Shown: piece by piece, positions 51,218-59,372 of the stretch | Layout: each line of letters begins with the position of its first letter | Numbering within the stretch: position 1 is the stretch's first letter | DNA from: Agathobaculum hominis | Lineage (GTDB): Bacteria > Bacillota > Clostridia > Oscillospirales > Butyricicoccaceae | NCBI RefSeq assembly: GCF_014288055.1 | Contig: NZ_JACOPK010000001.1 | Span: 124,001 to 188,000, forward strand | Length of the DNA stretch: 64,000 bases | Direction: 5' to 3' | The notes under the pieces: generated by a model | Told to the model about the DNA's origin: nothing | The model's input: the letters and a program-made list of their open reading frames with translations, nothing else | Database searches by the model: none | Made by a program: the position numbers and the translations under genes

Positions 51218-51733
51218 GTGAAGGTTCTGGTTTTTTCAGACTCGCATGGGTATAACATGTCGATGGCTTACGCCATCGAGCGCGAAAAGCCGGACGCCGT
51301 GCTCCATCTCGGTGATCATACCGATGACGCGGATGACATCCGCCGCGCTTTTCCGGCGCTTACCATCTATCATGTGCGCGGCAACAACGACTTTGATATG
51401 GATGTTCCGCTGTTCGCGGTCGTGACGGTCGGCGGCGTGCGCATGTACCTGACCCACGGCCACCGGGAGCGCGTGTCCATGCTGCACAGCGGTCTTGTGC
51501 CCGCAAGGGCGAGGGAAGAGGGCTGCTCGTTTGCGTTTTTCGGCCATACGCACCGCATGATGGCCGAGAGAGAACAGGGCGTTTTCGTGTGCAATCCCGG
51601 CAGCATCAGCCTGCCGCGCGGCGGCCCGGCGAGCTATGCGCGGCTCGACATCGAGGGCGGCATGGTCCGCACGCTCGAGCTGGTCGATGAGGACGGCGCG
51701 CTGCTGCGGAAAGAGAGTTTTGTAAGGAAGTAA
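51218..51733 (+). CDS. YfcE/MJ0936 family metallophosphoesterase
   Basis: 171 residues. All five metallophosphoesterase motifs are visible: FSDSHG, HLGDHTDD, VRGNND, LTHGH and FFGHTH. The family hydrolyses phosphodiesters with manganese; the cellular substrate is unknown. Starts with GTG 51218 after GAAAGGAAGG. coaX follows after 12 bases. Confidence 0.9.
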   Translation: MKVLVFSDSHGYNMSMAYAIEREKPDAVLHLGDHTDDADDIRRAFPALTIYHVRGNNDFDMDVPLFAVVTVGGVRMYLTHGHRERVSMLHSGLVPARAREEGCSFAFFGHTHRMMAEREQGVFVCNPGSISLPRGGPASYARLDIEGGMVRTLELVDEDGALLRKESFVRK

Positions 51734-51745
51734 GGGGAAAGATCA

Positions 51746-52573
51746 ATGCTTTTGGCGATAGACGTAGGCAACACCAACATGGTGTTCGGCATTTACGATA
51801 AGGAGAAGCTCTGCGGCTCGTTCCGCATCTCCACCAACGCGGAGCGTACATCGGATGAACTCGGTATGCAGATCGCGCAGTATTACCATTTTCACGGTCT
51901 CGACCGTCATCAGACCGACGCGGTCATCATTGCGAGCGTGGTTCCGCCCGTGATGTACACGCTCGTCAACGCGATCCGCAAGTATCTGCATGTGCAGCCG
52001 CTCATCGCGGGCCGCGATGTGGACATCGGTGTGCGCAACTGCTACGCCAATCCGCGCGAGGTCGGCGTGGACCGCCTGATCAATGCGGTCTCCGCGATGG
52101 AGCGCTACGGCAGGCCGCTCATCATCGTCGACATCGGCACGGCGACCACGTTCGACGCCATCGACGCAGAGGGCGCGTATCAGGGCGGCGCGATCTTCCC
52201 CGGACTCAAGGTCGCGATGGAGGCGCTGTTCCTCAAGGCGTCCAAGCTGCCGCGCGTCGATATTGAGATGCCCGAGCACGCCATCGGCAAGACGACCGTC
52301 CGCTCGATGCAGTCGGGCGCGGTGCGCGGCTATGTCGGCGCGCTGACCGGCATCATCACCGACATCCAGAAGGAGCTCGGCGGCAGCGCGCGCGTTGTCG
52401 CGACCGGCGGCATGGGCCGCATGATGGCGGAATACTGTCCGCTGATAGACGAGGTGGACCCGAATCTGACGCTCGAGGGTCTGCGTCTGATCTATGAAAA
52501 CAATAAGGATGCCTTCCGCGGCAGGAGACTTGCTGACAACATCGGCAACATCGAAGTGACTGAGGAAGGCTGA
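51746..52573 (+). CDS. coaX: Type III pantothenate kinase
   Basis: 275 residues. It phosphorylates pantothenate, the first step of CoA synthesis; it is not inhibited by CoA and is ASKHA-fold. Phosphate 1 motif DVGNTN (residues 6-11), VGVDR, DIGTATTFD and AIFPGL are all intact. AAGGGGAA precedes the ATG. A second, altered copy lies at 56.6 kb. Terminated by the hairpin at 52579. Confidence 0.95.
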   Translation: MLLAIDVGNTNMVFGIYDKEKLCGSFRISTNAERTSDELGMQIAQYYHFHGLDRHQTDAVIIASVVPPVMYTLVNAIRKYLHVQPLIAGRDVDIGVRNCYANPREVGVDRLINAVSAMERYGRPLIIVDIGTATTFDAIDAEGAYQGGAIFPGLKVAMEALFLKASKLPRVDIEMPEHAIGKTTVRSMQSGAVRGYVGALTGIITDIQKELGGSARVVATGGMGRMMAEYCPLIDEVDPNLTLEGLRLIYENNKDAFRGRRLADNIGNIEVTEEG

Positions 52574-52578
52574 TACTG

Positions 52579-52610
52579 CACAAAAACCGGGAGCTTTCTC
52601 GGTTTTTGTC
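52579..52610 (+). terminator. Terminator of coaX
   Basis: ACAAAAACCG.GAG / CTC.CGGTTTTTGT stem with TTT-rich right arm. nth follows at once, so it may be partial. Confidence 0.7.
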
Positions 52611-52629
52611 TTAGAAAGAGGAATGAGCC

Positions 52630-53268
52630 ATGACAAAGAAGGAACGCATGCAGGCGGTGACGGAGCGGCTGAAGCAGGTCTATCCCGAAGCGGTCTGCGC
52701 ACTGCACTATACGCACGACTACGAGCTGCTGTTCGCGACGCGGCTCTCCGCGCAGTGTACGGACGCGCGCGTGAACATCGTGACGGAAAAGCTGTTTTCT
52801 GATTTTCCGACGCTCGAGAGCTTCGCGGAGGCGAGCGAGGAGGAGATCGCGGAGGATATCCGCAGCTGCGGCCTGTTCCGCACCAAGGCGCGCGACCTGC
52901 ACGCCTGCGCGGTGATGCTGCTCGCGGAGTACGGCGGCAGGGTGCCCGACACGATGGAGGAGCTGCTGCGGCTGCCGGGCGTCGGACGCAAGACCGCAAA
53001 CCTCATCCTCGGCGATATTTTCGGCAAGCCGGCCATCGTGTGCGACACGCACTGCATCCGGCTGTCCAACCGTCTCGGCTTTGTTCGGGACGAGAAGGAC
53101 CCGGTCAAGGTGGAAAAGGCGCTGCGGGGACTCGTCACGCCCGCAGAGTCGAGCGACTTCTGTCACCGCCTCGTGCTGTTCGGCCGGGAGCACTGCACCG
53201 CCCGTGCGCCGCGCTGCACGGACTGCCCGCTCGCGGACATCTGTCCGTCGTTCGGAAAAATGCGGTGA
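52630..53268 (+). CDS. nth: Endonuclease III
   Basis: 212-residue DNA glycosylase/AP lyase for oxidised pyrimidines. The helix-hairpin-helix LRLPGVGRKTANLIL has the catalytic lysine; the catalytic Asp is in CDTHCIRLSNRLG. The 4Fe-4S cysteines fit CX6CX2CX5C (HCTARAPRCTDCPLADICP). The length is normal. Confidence 0.95.
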   Translation: MTKKERMQAVTERLKQVYPEAVCALHYTHDYELLFATRLSAQCTDARVNIVTEKLFSDFPTLESFAEASEEEIAEDIRSCGLFRTKARDLHACAVMLLAEYGGRVPDTMEELLRLPGVGRKTANLILGDIFGKPAIVCDTHCIRLSNRLGFVRDEKDPVKVEKALRGLVTPAESSDFCHRLVLFGREHCTARAPRCTDCPLADICPSFGKMR

Positions 53269-53407
53269 AAAATATACAGATTAAACAACATTCACAGAAA
53301 GTTTTCTGTGAACCTTGCAATTTACTATCTCTTTCACTATGGAAAGAATGAGGAAATTGTGGTTTAATAGTTATAATAATATTTCCCTTGCAAATGGAGG
53401 ATGAAAC

Positions 53408-54649
53408 ATGGTACGCGAGGCAATGGAGTTCGTAAAGGCATATGACCCGGAACTGGGCAATATGATCGAGGCAGAATATAAGCGCCAGCAGCGCAATATC
53501 GAGCTGATCGCATCCGAGAATATCGTAAGCGAGGCAGTCATGGCGGCGATGGGCTCGGTTCTGACCAACAAGTACGCAGAGGGCTATCCGGGCAAGCGCT
53601 ATTACGGCGGCTGCGAATGCGTTGATGAGGTGGAGCGTCTGGCAATCAGCCGCGTCTGCGAGGTATTCGGCGCAAAGTTCGCAAACGTTCAGCCGCACTC
53701 GGGCGCGCAGGCCAATATGGCGGTCTATCAGGCGCTCTGCAAGCCGGGCGACACCGTTATGGGCATGAGCCTGGACAACGGCGGCCACCTGACCCACGGC
53801 TCTCCGGTCAACCAGTCCGGTCTGCTCTACCACATTGTTTCCTACGGCGTAGACGACAACGGCTACATCGACTATGACGCAGTCCGCGACATGGCGAAGA
53901 AGGAGCAGCCGAAGATGATCATCGCCGGCGCTTCCGCTTATCCGCGTGCCATTGATTTTGAAAAGTTCGCTGAGATCGCACATGAGGTCGGCGCATACCT
54001 GTTCGTCGATATGGCGCATATCGCAGGTCTGGTCGCAGCCGGTCTGCATCAGAGCCCGGTTCCGTATGCGGACGTCGTGACCACCACCACCCACAAGACC
54101 CTGCGCGGTCCGCGCGGCGGCGTTATCCTCACCAATAACGAGGAGCTTGCCAAGAAGTTCAACAAGGCGATCTTCCCGGGCACCCAGGGCGGTCCGCTCG
54201 AGCACGTTATCGCGGCGAAGGCTGTCTGCTTCGGCGAGGCGCTCAAGCCGGAGTTCAAGGCTTATCAGCAGCGCGTCGTTGACAACGCAAAGGCACTGGC
54301 GGCAGCCCTCCAGAATCAGGGCTTCAATCTGGTTTCCGGCGGCACGGACAACCACCTCATGCTGATCGACCTGCGCGGCACCGGCGTTACCGGCAAGGAG
54401 CTGCAGCGCCGTCTGGATGAGGTCTACATCACCGCGAACAAAAACGCCATCCCGAACGATCCGGAAAGCCCGTTCGTCACCTCCGGCCAGCGCATCGGCA
54501 CCCCGGCCGTTACCACCCGCGGCTTCGGCAAGCCGGAAATGCTGCATATCGCTGAGTTTATCTGGCAGGCAGCGACCGATTTCGACAACAAGGCTGACGA
54601 GATCCGCCGCAACGTATGCGAGATCTGCTCCCGTTTCCCGATCTACTAA
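53408..54649 (+). CDS. glyA: Serine hydroxymethyltransferase
   Basis: 413-residue PLP enzyme interconverting serine and glycine with tetrahydrofolate. The PLP lysine is in VVTTTTHKTLRGPRGG (about residue 226). NVQPHSGAQAN and IAGLVAAGLH are typical. GGAGG is seven bases before ATG 53408. The 139-base leader is AT-rich and contains TTATAATAAT but no clean -35. Rich codon usage suggests high expression. Confidence 0.96.
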   Translation: MVREAMEFVKAYDPELGNMIEAEYKRQQRNIELIASENIVSEAVMAAMGSVLTNKYAEGYPGKRYYGGCECVDEVERLAISRVCEVFGAKFANVQPHSGAQANMAVYQALCKPGDTVMGMSLDNGGHLTHGSPVNQSGLLYHIVSYGVDDNGYIDYDAVRDMAKKEQPKMIIAGASAYPRAIDFEKFAEIAHEVGAYLFVDMAHIAGLVAAGLHQSPVPYADVVTTTTHKTLRGPRGGVILTNNEELAKKFNKAIFPGTQGGPLEHVIAAKAVCFGEALKPEFKAYQQRVVDNAKALAAALQNQGFNLVSGGTDNHLMLIDLRGTGVTGKELQRRLDEVYITANKNAIPNDPESPFVTSGQRIGTPAVTTRGFGKPEMLHIAEFIWQAATDFDNKADEIRRNVCEICSRFPIY

Positions 54650-54698
54650 GAAAAAAACGGATATTTTTCTCCCTGTTTTTGCAACAAATTATCGCATC

Positions 54699-54738
54699 AA
54701 GGACCGCTTTTTCATATGAAAAGCGGTCTTTGTTTATT
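54699..54738 (+). terminator. Terminator of glyA
   Basis: GACCGCTTTT pairs with AAAAGCGGTC around a CATATG loop; TTTGTTTATTTTT follows. Confidence 0.88.
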
Positions 54739-54819
54739 TTTACGAAAAAAACGGTGTGGTAAAAATATTGCAAAATCCGTGTGAAAATTGAAATGTTTTG
54801 TAGAAAATGAACAAAACAC

Positions 54820-54847
54820 TTGCCTTTCTTCTCAAATATGGTATACT
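54820..54847 (+). promoter_or_regulatory. Promoter of pgi
   Basis: TTGCCT (54820-54825), 16-base spacer, TATACT (54842-54847) with an extended TGG before the -10. Leader of about 67 bases. Confidence 0.75.
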
Positions 54848-54920
54848 ATTGGTAAAGGGTTACAGTGAGAGAGACGCTTTGACCCGGGTTTGAGAGGTTA
54901 AATTAAGGGGAAATGCAAGA

Positions 54921-56252
54921 ATGTCTATGGAACTGAAGATGAGCGGCCTCTGGCGGTATGTGCAGGATGACGAAATTCACGACGCAGAGCCGCTCGTAAA
55001 GGTCGCGCAGGATACACTCGAAAGCTGCAAGGGCGCGGGCAATGATTTTCTCGGCTGGCTGGATCTGCCGGAAAATTACGACAGGGAGGAATTTGCGCGC
55101 ATCAAGCAGGCGGCGGAAAAGATCCGCAGAACGGCGGACGTACTTATCGTGATCGGTATCGGCGGCTCGTATCTGGGCGCGCGTGCGGCGATCGAATTTG
55201 TGAACGGTCAGATGTACAATCAGATCCGCCCGGAGGGCACGCCCGAGGTCTACTTTGCCGGCAACAATATTTCCTCCAGCTATCTGAACGATCTGGTCAA
55301 GATTGTCGGAGACCGGGACTTCTGCATCAATGTTATCTCCAAATCGGGTACGACGACCGAACCGGCCATTGCGTTTCGTATCTTCAAGGAGCTTTGCGAG
55401 AAGAAATACGGCCGCGAGGGCGCGAAGGAGCGCATCTTTGCGACCACGGACAAGGAGCGCGGCGCGCTCAAGCAGCTTGCGGACGATGAGGGATACGAGA
55501 CCTTCGTCGTGCCGGACGATATCGGCGGACGCTTTTCCGTGCTGACGCCTGTCGGTCTGCTGCCGATGGCGGCGGCGGGCGTCAACATCGACGAGGTCAT
55601 GAAGGGCGCGGCGCAGGCACGTATCGAGAACCGCCATACCACCGACCATCTCGCTGCAAAATACGCGGCGCTTCGCAGCATCCTGCACCGCAAGGGCAAG
55701 TCGATGGAGATCCTCGTCAACTACGATCCGGCGCTCGTCATGTTCGGCGAATGGTACAAGCAGCTGTTCAACGAGTCCGAGGGCAAGGACCACAAGGGGA
55801 TCTTCGCCACGAGCGCGAACTTCTCGACCGACCTGCATTCTATCGGTCAGTTTATTCAGGACGGCACGCGCATGATGTTCGAGACCGTGCTCTGGGTGCG
55901 CGAGCCGCGCTCGGAGAGCATCATCAAGGAGGAAAAGGACGATATCGACGGCCTGAACTACCTCGCAGGCAAGAGCGTTCAGTTCGTCAACTCCAAGGCA
56001 TATCAGGGCACGCTGCTCGCGCACGTTGACGGCGGCACGCCGAATATCGTGTTCGAGATCGACCGCGCGGATGCATGGCACTTCGGCTACCTCGTTTATT
56101 TCTTCGAGAAGGCCTGCGGCATCTCCGGCTATCTGCTCGGCGTAAATCCCTTCGATCAGCCGGGCGTCGAGGCATACAAGAAGAATATGTTCGCTCTGCT
56201 CGGCAAAAAAGGCTATGAGCAGCGCAAAAAGTATCTGGAAGGCAGAATGTAA
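54921..56252 (+). CDS. pgi: Glucose-6-phosphate isomerase
   Basis: 443 residues, the shorter Firmicutes form. It interconverts glucose 6-phosphate and fructose 6-phosphate. IGIGGSYLGARA, SKSGTTTEPAIAFR, and the C-terminal VNPFDQPGVEAYK motif hold the phosphate-binding and catalytic residues. AAGGGG precedes ATG 54921. A family A repeat starts right after the stop. Confidence 0.96.
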   Translation: MSMELKMSGLWRYVQDDEIHDAEPLVKVAQDTLESCKGAGNDFLGWLDLPENYDREEFARIKQAAEKIRRTADVLIVIGIGGSYLGARAAIEFVNGQMYNQIRPEGTPEVYFAGNNISSSYLNDLVKIVGDRDFCINVISKSGTTTEPAIAFRIFKELCEKKYGREGAKERIFATTDKERGALKQLADDEGYETFVVPDDIGGRFSVLTPVGLLPMAAAGVNIDEVMKGAAQARIENRHTTDHLAAKYAALRSILHRKGKSMEILVNYDPALVMFGEWYKQLFNESEGKDHKGIFATSANFSTDLHSIGQFIQDGTRMMFETVLWVREPRSESIIKEEKDDIDGLNYLAGKSVQFVNSKAYQGTLLAHVDGGTPNIVFEIDRADAWHFGYLVYFFEKACGISGYLLGVNPFDQPGVEAYKKNMFALLGKKGYEQRKKYLEGRM

Positions 56253-56464
56253 AATACTGTTGAAAAACTCTTTCAAAAATCAGCAGACGCGCGGAAGCGC
56301 GCATAAAATGAAAATCGCGCAGCGATTTTATAAAAACCGGGGACATGTGCCTCGGTTTTTATGCTTTAAGAGGGAGAAAGTTTCCGGATGGGAACTTTCG
56401 GACGACTCGTGTTCTGCGCAGTCAGAACACATGATGTCGGAAAAACGAAGTTTTTCGACAGACT
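56253..56464 (-). repeat. Family A repeat, copy after pgi
   Basis: About 212 bp in reverse orientation, starting at the pgi stop codon (end sequence ACTGTTGAAAAAC) and abutting the terminator at 56465. Hairpins: GCGCG/CGCGC; AAAATCGC/GCGATTTT; ATAAAAACCG/CGGTTTTTAT; GAAAGTTTCC/GGGAACTTTC; GTGTTCT/AGAACAC; TGTCGGAAAAAC/GTTTTTCGACA. Several arm changes are compensated relative to the 32.8 kb copy. Confidence 0.88.
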
Positions 56465-56496
56465 GGAGCAGGGAGTTTTCTCTGCTCCGTTTTTTT
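56465..56496 (+). terminator. Terminator of pgi
   Basis: GGAGCAG.GAG / CTC.CTGCTCC stem followed by seven T. It directly borders the family A repeat; no second copy of this hairpin is found on the other side. Confidence 0.85.
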
Positions 56497-56506
56497 ATGT
56501 AAAGTC

Positions 56507-56535
56507 TTGCGTTATGACAGAAATAGGGGTATAAT
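56507..56535 (+). promoter_or_regulatory. Promoter of the second coaX-like gene
   Basis: TTGCGT (56507-56512), 17-base spacer, TATAAT (56530-56535); start codon 32 bases downstream with AAGGAGGT. Confidence 0.8.
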
Positions 56536-56566
56536 AAACTGAAAAAGTTTTGAAGGAGGTCTGCAT

Positions 56567-57346
56567 ATGCTCATCACCGTGCTCGCGGAAAACAGTCATA
56601 TCCGTGCGGTCGGCTTCGAGGGAGAGGAAATTCGCTTCCATGCTTCCGTACAGACTGAGCCGCGGCAGACCTCGGACTACTATATCCTCATGCTGACACA
56701 GCTGTTCACACTCTACGGCGTGTCCGGCGAGCGTATCACCGGCGTGGTGCTCGCGTCGGTCGTGCCGCAGCTGACGCCGACGCTCATCGACGCGCTCGCG
56801 CGCATCGCGGGCAGCCGCCACAAGCTGCTCAGCCTGTCGAGCGGCATCAAGACCGGCCTCAATATCCGCTCGGACCAGCCGCAGCAGGTGGGTGCGGACC
56901 GCGTAGCGGCGGCCGTCGCCGCCAAGGCGCGCGGCAGTCTGCCGTGCGTGGTCGTGGACTGCGGATGCGCAACAACCTTCACCGTGCTCGATGAAAACGG
57001 CGCGCTCGTCGCGTCGGCCATCACCGCGGGCGTCGAGCTTTCGCTCGAAGCGCTTCGTGCACAGACCGCGCAGCTGCCGACCGTGGCGCTCGTGCGCGGC
57101 GCAAGATATGACGTTATGGCGCGGAACACCGCGGACGCGATGCGTGTCGGCGCGGTCATGGGCGCGGCTGCCATGGTCGACGGTCTCATCGGCCGTTATG
57201 CCGCTGTCCTCGGCAAAACGCCTCGGGTCTGGCTCACGGGCGACTGCTGCCAGCTGATCGCGCCGCATCTCTCGATCGGCTGGGATCGCGCGGATGACCT
57301 TATTTTCGAGGGGCTGCGGCTCGTCTGGAGCAAAAACCGCGGCTGA
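56567..57346 (+). CDS. Divergent type III pantothenate kinase paralogue, possibly inactive
   Basis: 259 residues, clearly CoaX-like: ASVVPQLTPTL, QVGADRVAAAVAA, DCGCATTFTVLDENG, ITAGVELSLEAL. But the N-terminal phosphate-binding motif DVGNTN is replaced by LAENSH (residues 6-11): the metal-binding Asp and the Gly are gone. A complete coaX lies 4 kb upstream. It may be catalytically dead or changed, for example a pantothenate sensor. The next gene is an ECF transporter subunit, which supports a vitamin link. Good promoter and RBS show it is expressed. Confidence 0.85.
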   Translation: MLITVLAENSHIRAVGFEGEEIRFHASVQTEPRQTSDYYILMLTQLFTLYGVSGERITGVVLASVVPQLTPTLIDALARIAGSRHKLLSLSSGIKTGLNIRSDQPQQVGADRVAAAVAAKARGSLPCVVVDCGCATTFTVLDENGALVASAITAGVELSLEALRAQTAQLPTVALVRGARYDVMARNTADAMRVGAVMGAAAMVDGLIGRYAAVLGKTPRVWLTGDCCQLIAPHLSIGWDRADDLIFEGLRLVWSKNRG

Positions 57347-57420
57347 GATGCTTTTCTTTGTTAAAATTTTGCCCTGTACTCGGCGGAAGGAATGCTGAGA
57401 CGGGAGCGGGAGGAATAAAA

Positions 57421-58059
57421 ATGAATAACAACAAAACCAACGTGCGCTTTCTCGCACAGCTCGGTCTGCTTGCGGCGATCGAGATCGTGATGAAGCTGAT
57501 CGGCCTTGGCAGCGTTCCGGTCGGACCGCTGTATATGTCGTTCCTGACCGTGCCGATCGCGGTCGGCGCGATGACGATGGGCCCGGCGGCCGGCGCCATT
57601 CTCGGCGCGGTATTCGGTCTCGTCAGCTTCAAGGACGCGCTTTCCGGTGTGGGCATGACCGGCATGTTCTTCCAGATCAGTCCGCTGAATACCTTTGTGC
57701 TGTGCGTTGTCATGCGCGTGCTCATGGGCTTCTGCGTCGGTCTGATCTTCAAGGCGCTGCGCTTTATCGACCGCAGAGGCGGCTGGAGCTACTTTATCGG
57801 TGCGCTGAGTGCGCCGCTGCTCAATACGCTGTTCTTCATGGGATATATCGTTCTGGTGTTCTATCATACCGAATTTATCCAGAGCAAGGTCGCAGACCTC
57901 GGCGCGGTCAATCCGCTGATGTTCGTGGTACTGCTCGTCGGCGTGCAGGGTCTGATCGAGGCGATCGTATGCTGCGCGGCAGGCGGCGTGATCACCCGTG
58001 CGGTCTCGTCCTTCCTCGGCACACGCGCACCGGCCAAGACATCCAAAACGGAAGATTAA
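57421..58059 (+). CDS. ECF transporter S component
   Basis: 212 residues, six hydrophobic spans, N-terminal AQLGLLAAIEIVMKLIGLG with the Ala-X-X-X-Ala pattern that contacts EcfT. It binds one vitamin or metal and shares the EcfA-A'-T energising module encoded elsewhere. The neighbouring coaX-like gene suggests pantothenate as substrate (PanT-like), but this rests on position. GGGAGGA precedes ATG 57421. A terminator follows. Confidence 0.85.
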   Translation: MNNNKTNVRFLAQLGLLAAIEIVMKLIGLGSVPVGPLYMSFLTVPIAVGAMTMGPAAGAILGAVFGLVSFKDALSGVGMTGMFFQISPLNTFVLCVVMRVLMGFCVGLIFKALRFIDRRGGWSYFIGALSAPLLNTLFFMGYIVLVFYHTEFIQSKVADLGAVNPLMFVVLLVGVQGLIEAIVCCAAGGVITRAVSSFLGTRAPAKTSKTED

Positions 58060-58063
58060 CAAC

Positions 58064-58103
58064 GGCATCCCCGGCAGGTCTATTCAGGCGGCGCCGGGGA
58101 TGT
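58064..58103 (+). terminator. Hairpin after the ECF gene
   Basis: CATCCCCGGC pairs with GCCGGGGATG; the T-tract is poor (TGTGTCAT). Confidence 0.6.
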
Positions 58104-58124
58104 GTCATCTAAAAGGAGAGAAAA

Positions 58125-58706
58125 ATGGGAAAACAAAGCTGGAAGCCGGGCAATATGCTCAATCCTGTCCCGGCGGTCATGGTGAGCTGCGCGGACAGGG
58201 AGGGAAAGCCGAATATCATCACGATCGCGTGGGCGGGCACGGTGTGCACCAATCCGCCGATGGTGTCGATCTCGGTGCGTCCGACGCGCTATTCCTATGA
58301 TATGATCCGCGAGACGGGCGAGTTCGTCATCAATCTCGTGACCGAGCCGCTGACGCGCGCGTGCGACTACTGCGGCGTTGTGAGCGGCAGGGATGTCGAC
58401 AAGTTCGCGAAGACCGGTCTCACGCCCATCCCGGTCGAGGGCGTGTCCGTTCCCGGCATCGCGGAAAGTCCGGTCAGCATCGCGTGCCGCGTGGTCGAGG
58501 AGCGCGCCCTCGGCAGTCATACCATGTTCCTTGCAGAGGTCGTGGGCGTGACGGCGGATGACCGCTATCTCGACGAGACCGGTCGCTTCGATATCAACGG
58601 AACCGGCCTTATCATGTACTCGCACGGCGAATATTTCGGCCTCGGCCGAAAGCTCGGAAAGTTCGGATACAGCGTGCAGAAAAAGCCGAAACGCCGAAGA
58701 AAATAA
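58125..58706 (+). CDS. Flavin reductase family protein (flavoredoxin-like)
   Basis: 193 residues of the FMN-binding split-barrel flavin reductase family. NPVPAVMVSCADREGKPNIITIAWAGTVCTNPPMVSISVRPTRYSY and TGEFVINL are typical of clostridial flavoredoxins. It binds FMN and probably transfers electrons; partner unknown. AAAAGGAGAG precedes ATG 58125. Confidence 0.88.
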   Translation: MGKQSWKPGNMLNPVPAVMVSCADREGKPNIITIAWAGTVCTNPPMVSISVRPTRYSYDMIRETGEFVINLVTEPLTRACDYCGVVSGRDVDKFAKTGLTPIPVEGVSVPGIAESPVSIACRVVEERALGSHTMFLAEVVGVTADDRYLDETGRFDINGTGLIMYSHGEYFGLGRKLGKFGYSVQKKPKRRRK

Positions 58707-58734
58707 TGTGAGACGCGCGGAAGGAGAGGGCAGA

Positions 58735-59277
58735 ATGCAGCAGGGACCTAATATCTATCAGATCAAATTCGAGCCGGACCTTCCGGAGGACGTACTGATC
58801 GCGGCGGATGTCGACGGCATGGAGCAGCGCATCTGCGGTGAGGACATCTACCCGTACTGGGAATATATTTACGAGAACGAGGGCGGCTTTGTCGAGACCG
58901 ACGGGCGCTATATCCTGTGCGTGCTGCACACGGCGGGCATGCAGGGCGGCGTGGTGATGTTCTGGGACACGGCGGAGGAGGAGCTTGTGCATGTGTCGGA
59001 CGGGGCGTACTGCGTCGCGGCAGTGCTGTACGAGGGCGAGGTGTACACGCTTCAGCTCGTCGAGCATTTTATGACCGAGCCGCATTTTGCGGTCTCGAAA
59101 GTGCCGTTCGGCACGATGGACTGCTTCGCGGAGACCGACCCGGTGGAGTGGGATATTCCGGTGGACATGGAAACCTTCTCGGGGCAGACGGATGACATCA
59201 AGCTGTATGTTTCCGGGGAACGCATCGCGGCGTTCATCGACGGCTGTCTGTTTGTCCGCGAGGAATGCGGCGGCTGA
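58735..59277 (+). CDS. Unknown acidic protein
   Basis: 180 residues, strongly acidic, mostly beta-strand pattern (EEELVHVSDGAYCVAAVLYEGEVYTLQLVEHF). No signal peptide or membrane span, no family recognised. AAGGAGAG precedes ATG 58735, 28 bases after the flavin reductase, so the two may be co-transcribed. A strong terminator follows. Confidence 0.65.
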   Translation: MQQGPNIYQIKFEPDLPEDVLIAADVDGMEQRICGEDIYPYWEYIYENEGGFVETDGRYILCVLHTAGMQGGVVMFWDTAEEELVHVSDGAYCVAAVLYEGEVYTLQLVEHFMTEPHFAVSKVPFGTMDCFAETDPVEWDIPVDMETFSGQTDDIKLYVSGERIAAFIDGCLFVREECGG

Positions 59278-59302
59278 TGCTGTAATTGAAGCAGGGAAAA
59301 AC

Positions 59303-59338
59303 AAAAGCACGGAATGCGCGATGCATTCCGTGCTTTTT
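59303..59338. terminator. Bidirectional terminator
   Basis: AAAAGCACGGAATGC / GCATTCCGTGCTTTT, a 15-bp perfect stem with A and T runs on the two sides. It serves the convergent genes ending at 59277 and 59373. Confidence 0.9.
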
Positions 59339-59372
59339 GCCGTTCTGAAAGACGACGGTCCGGTGGAGGGCG

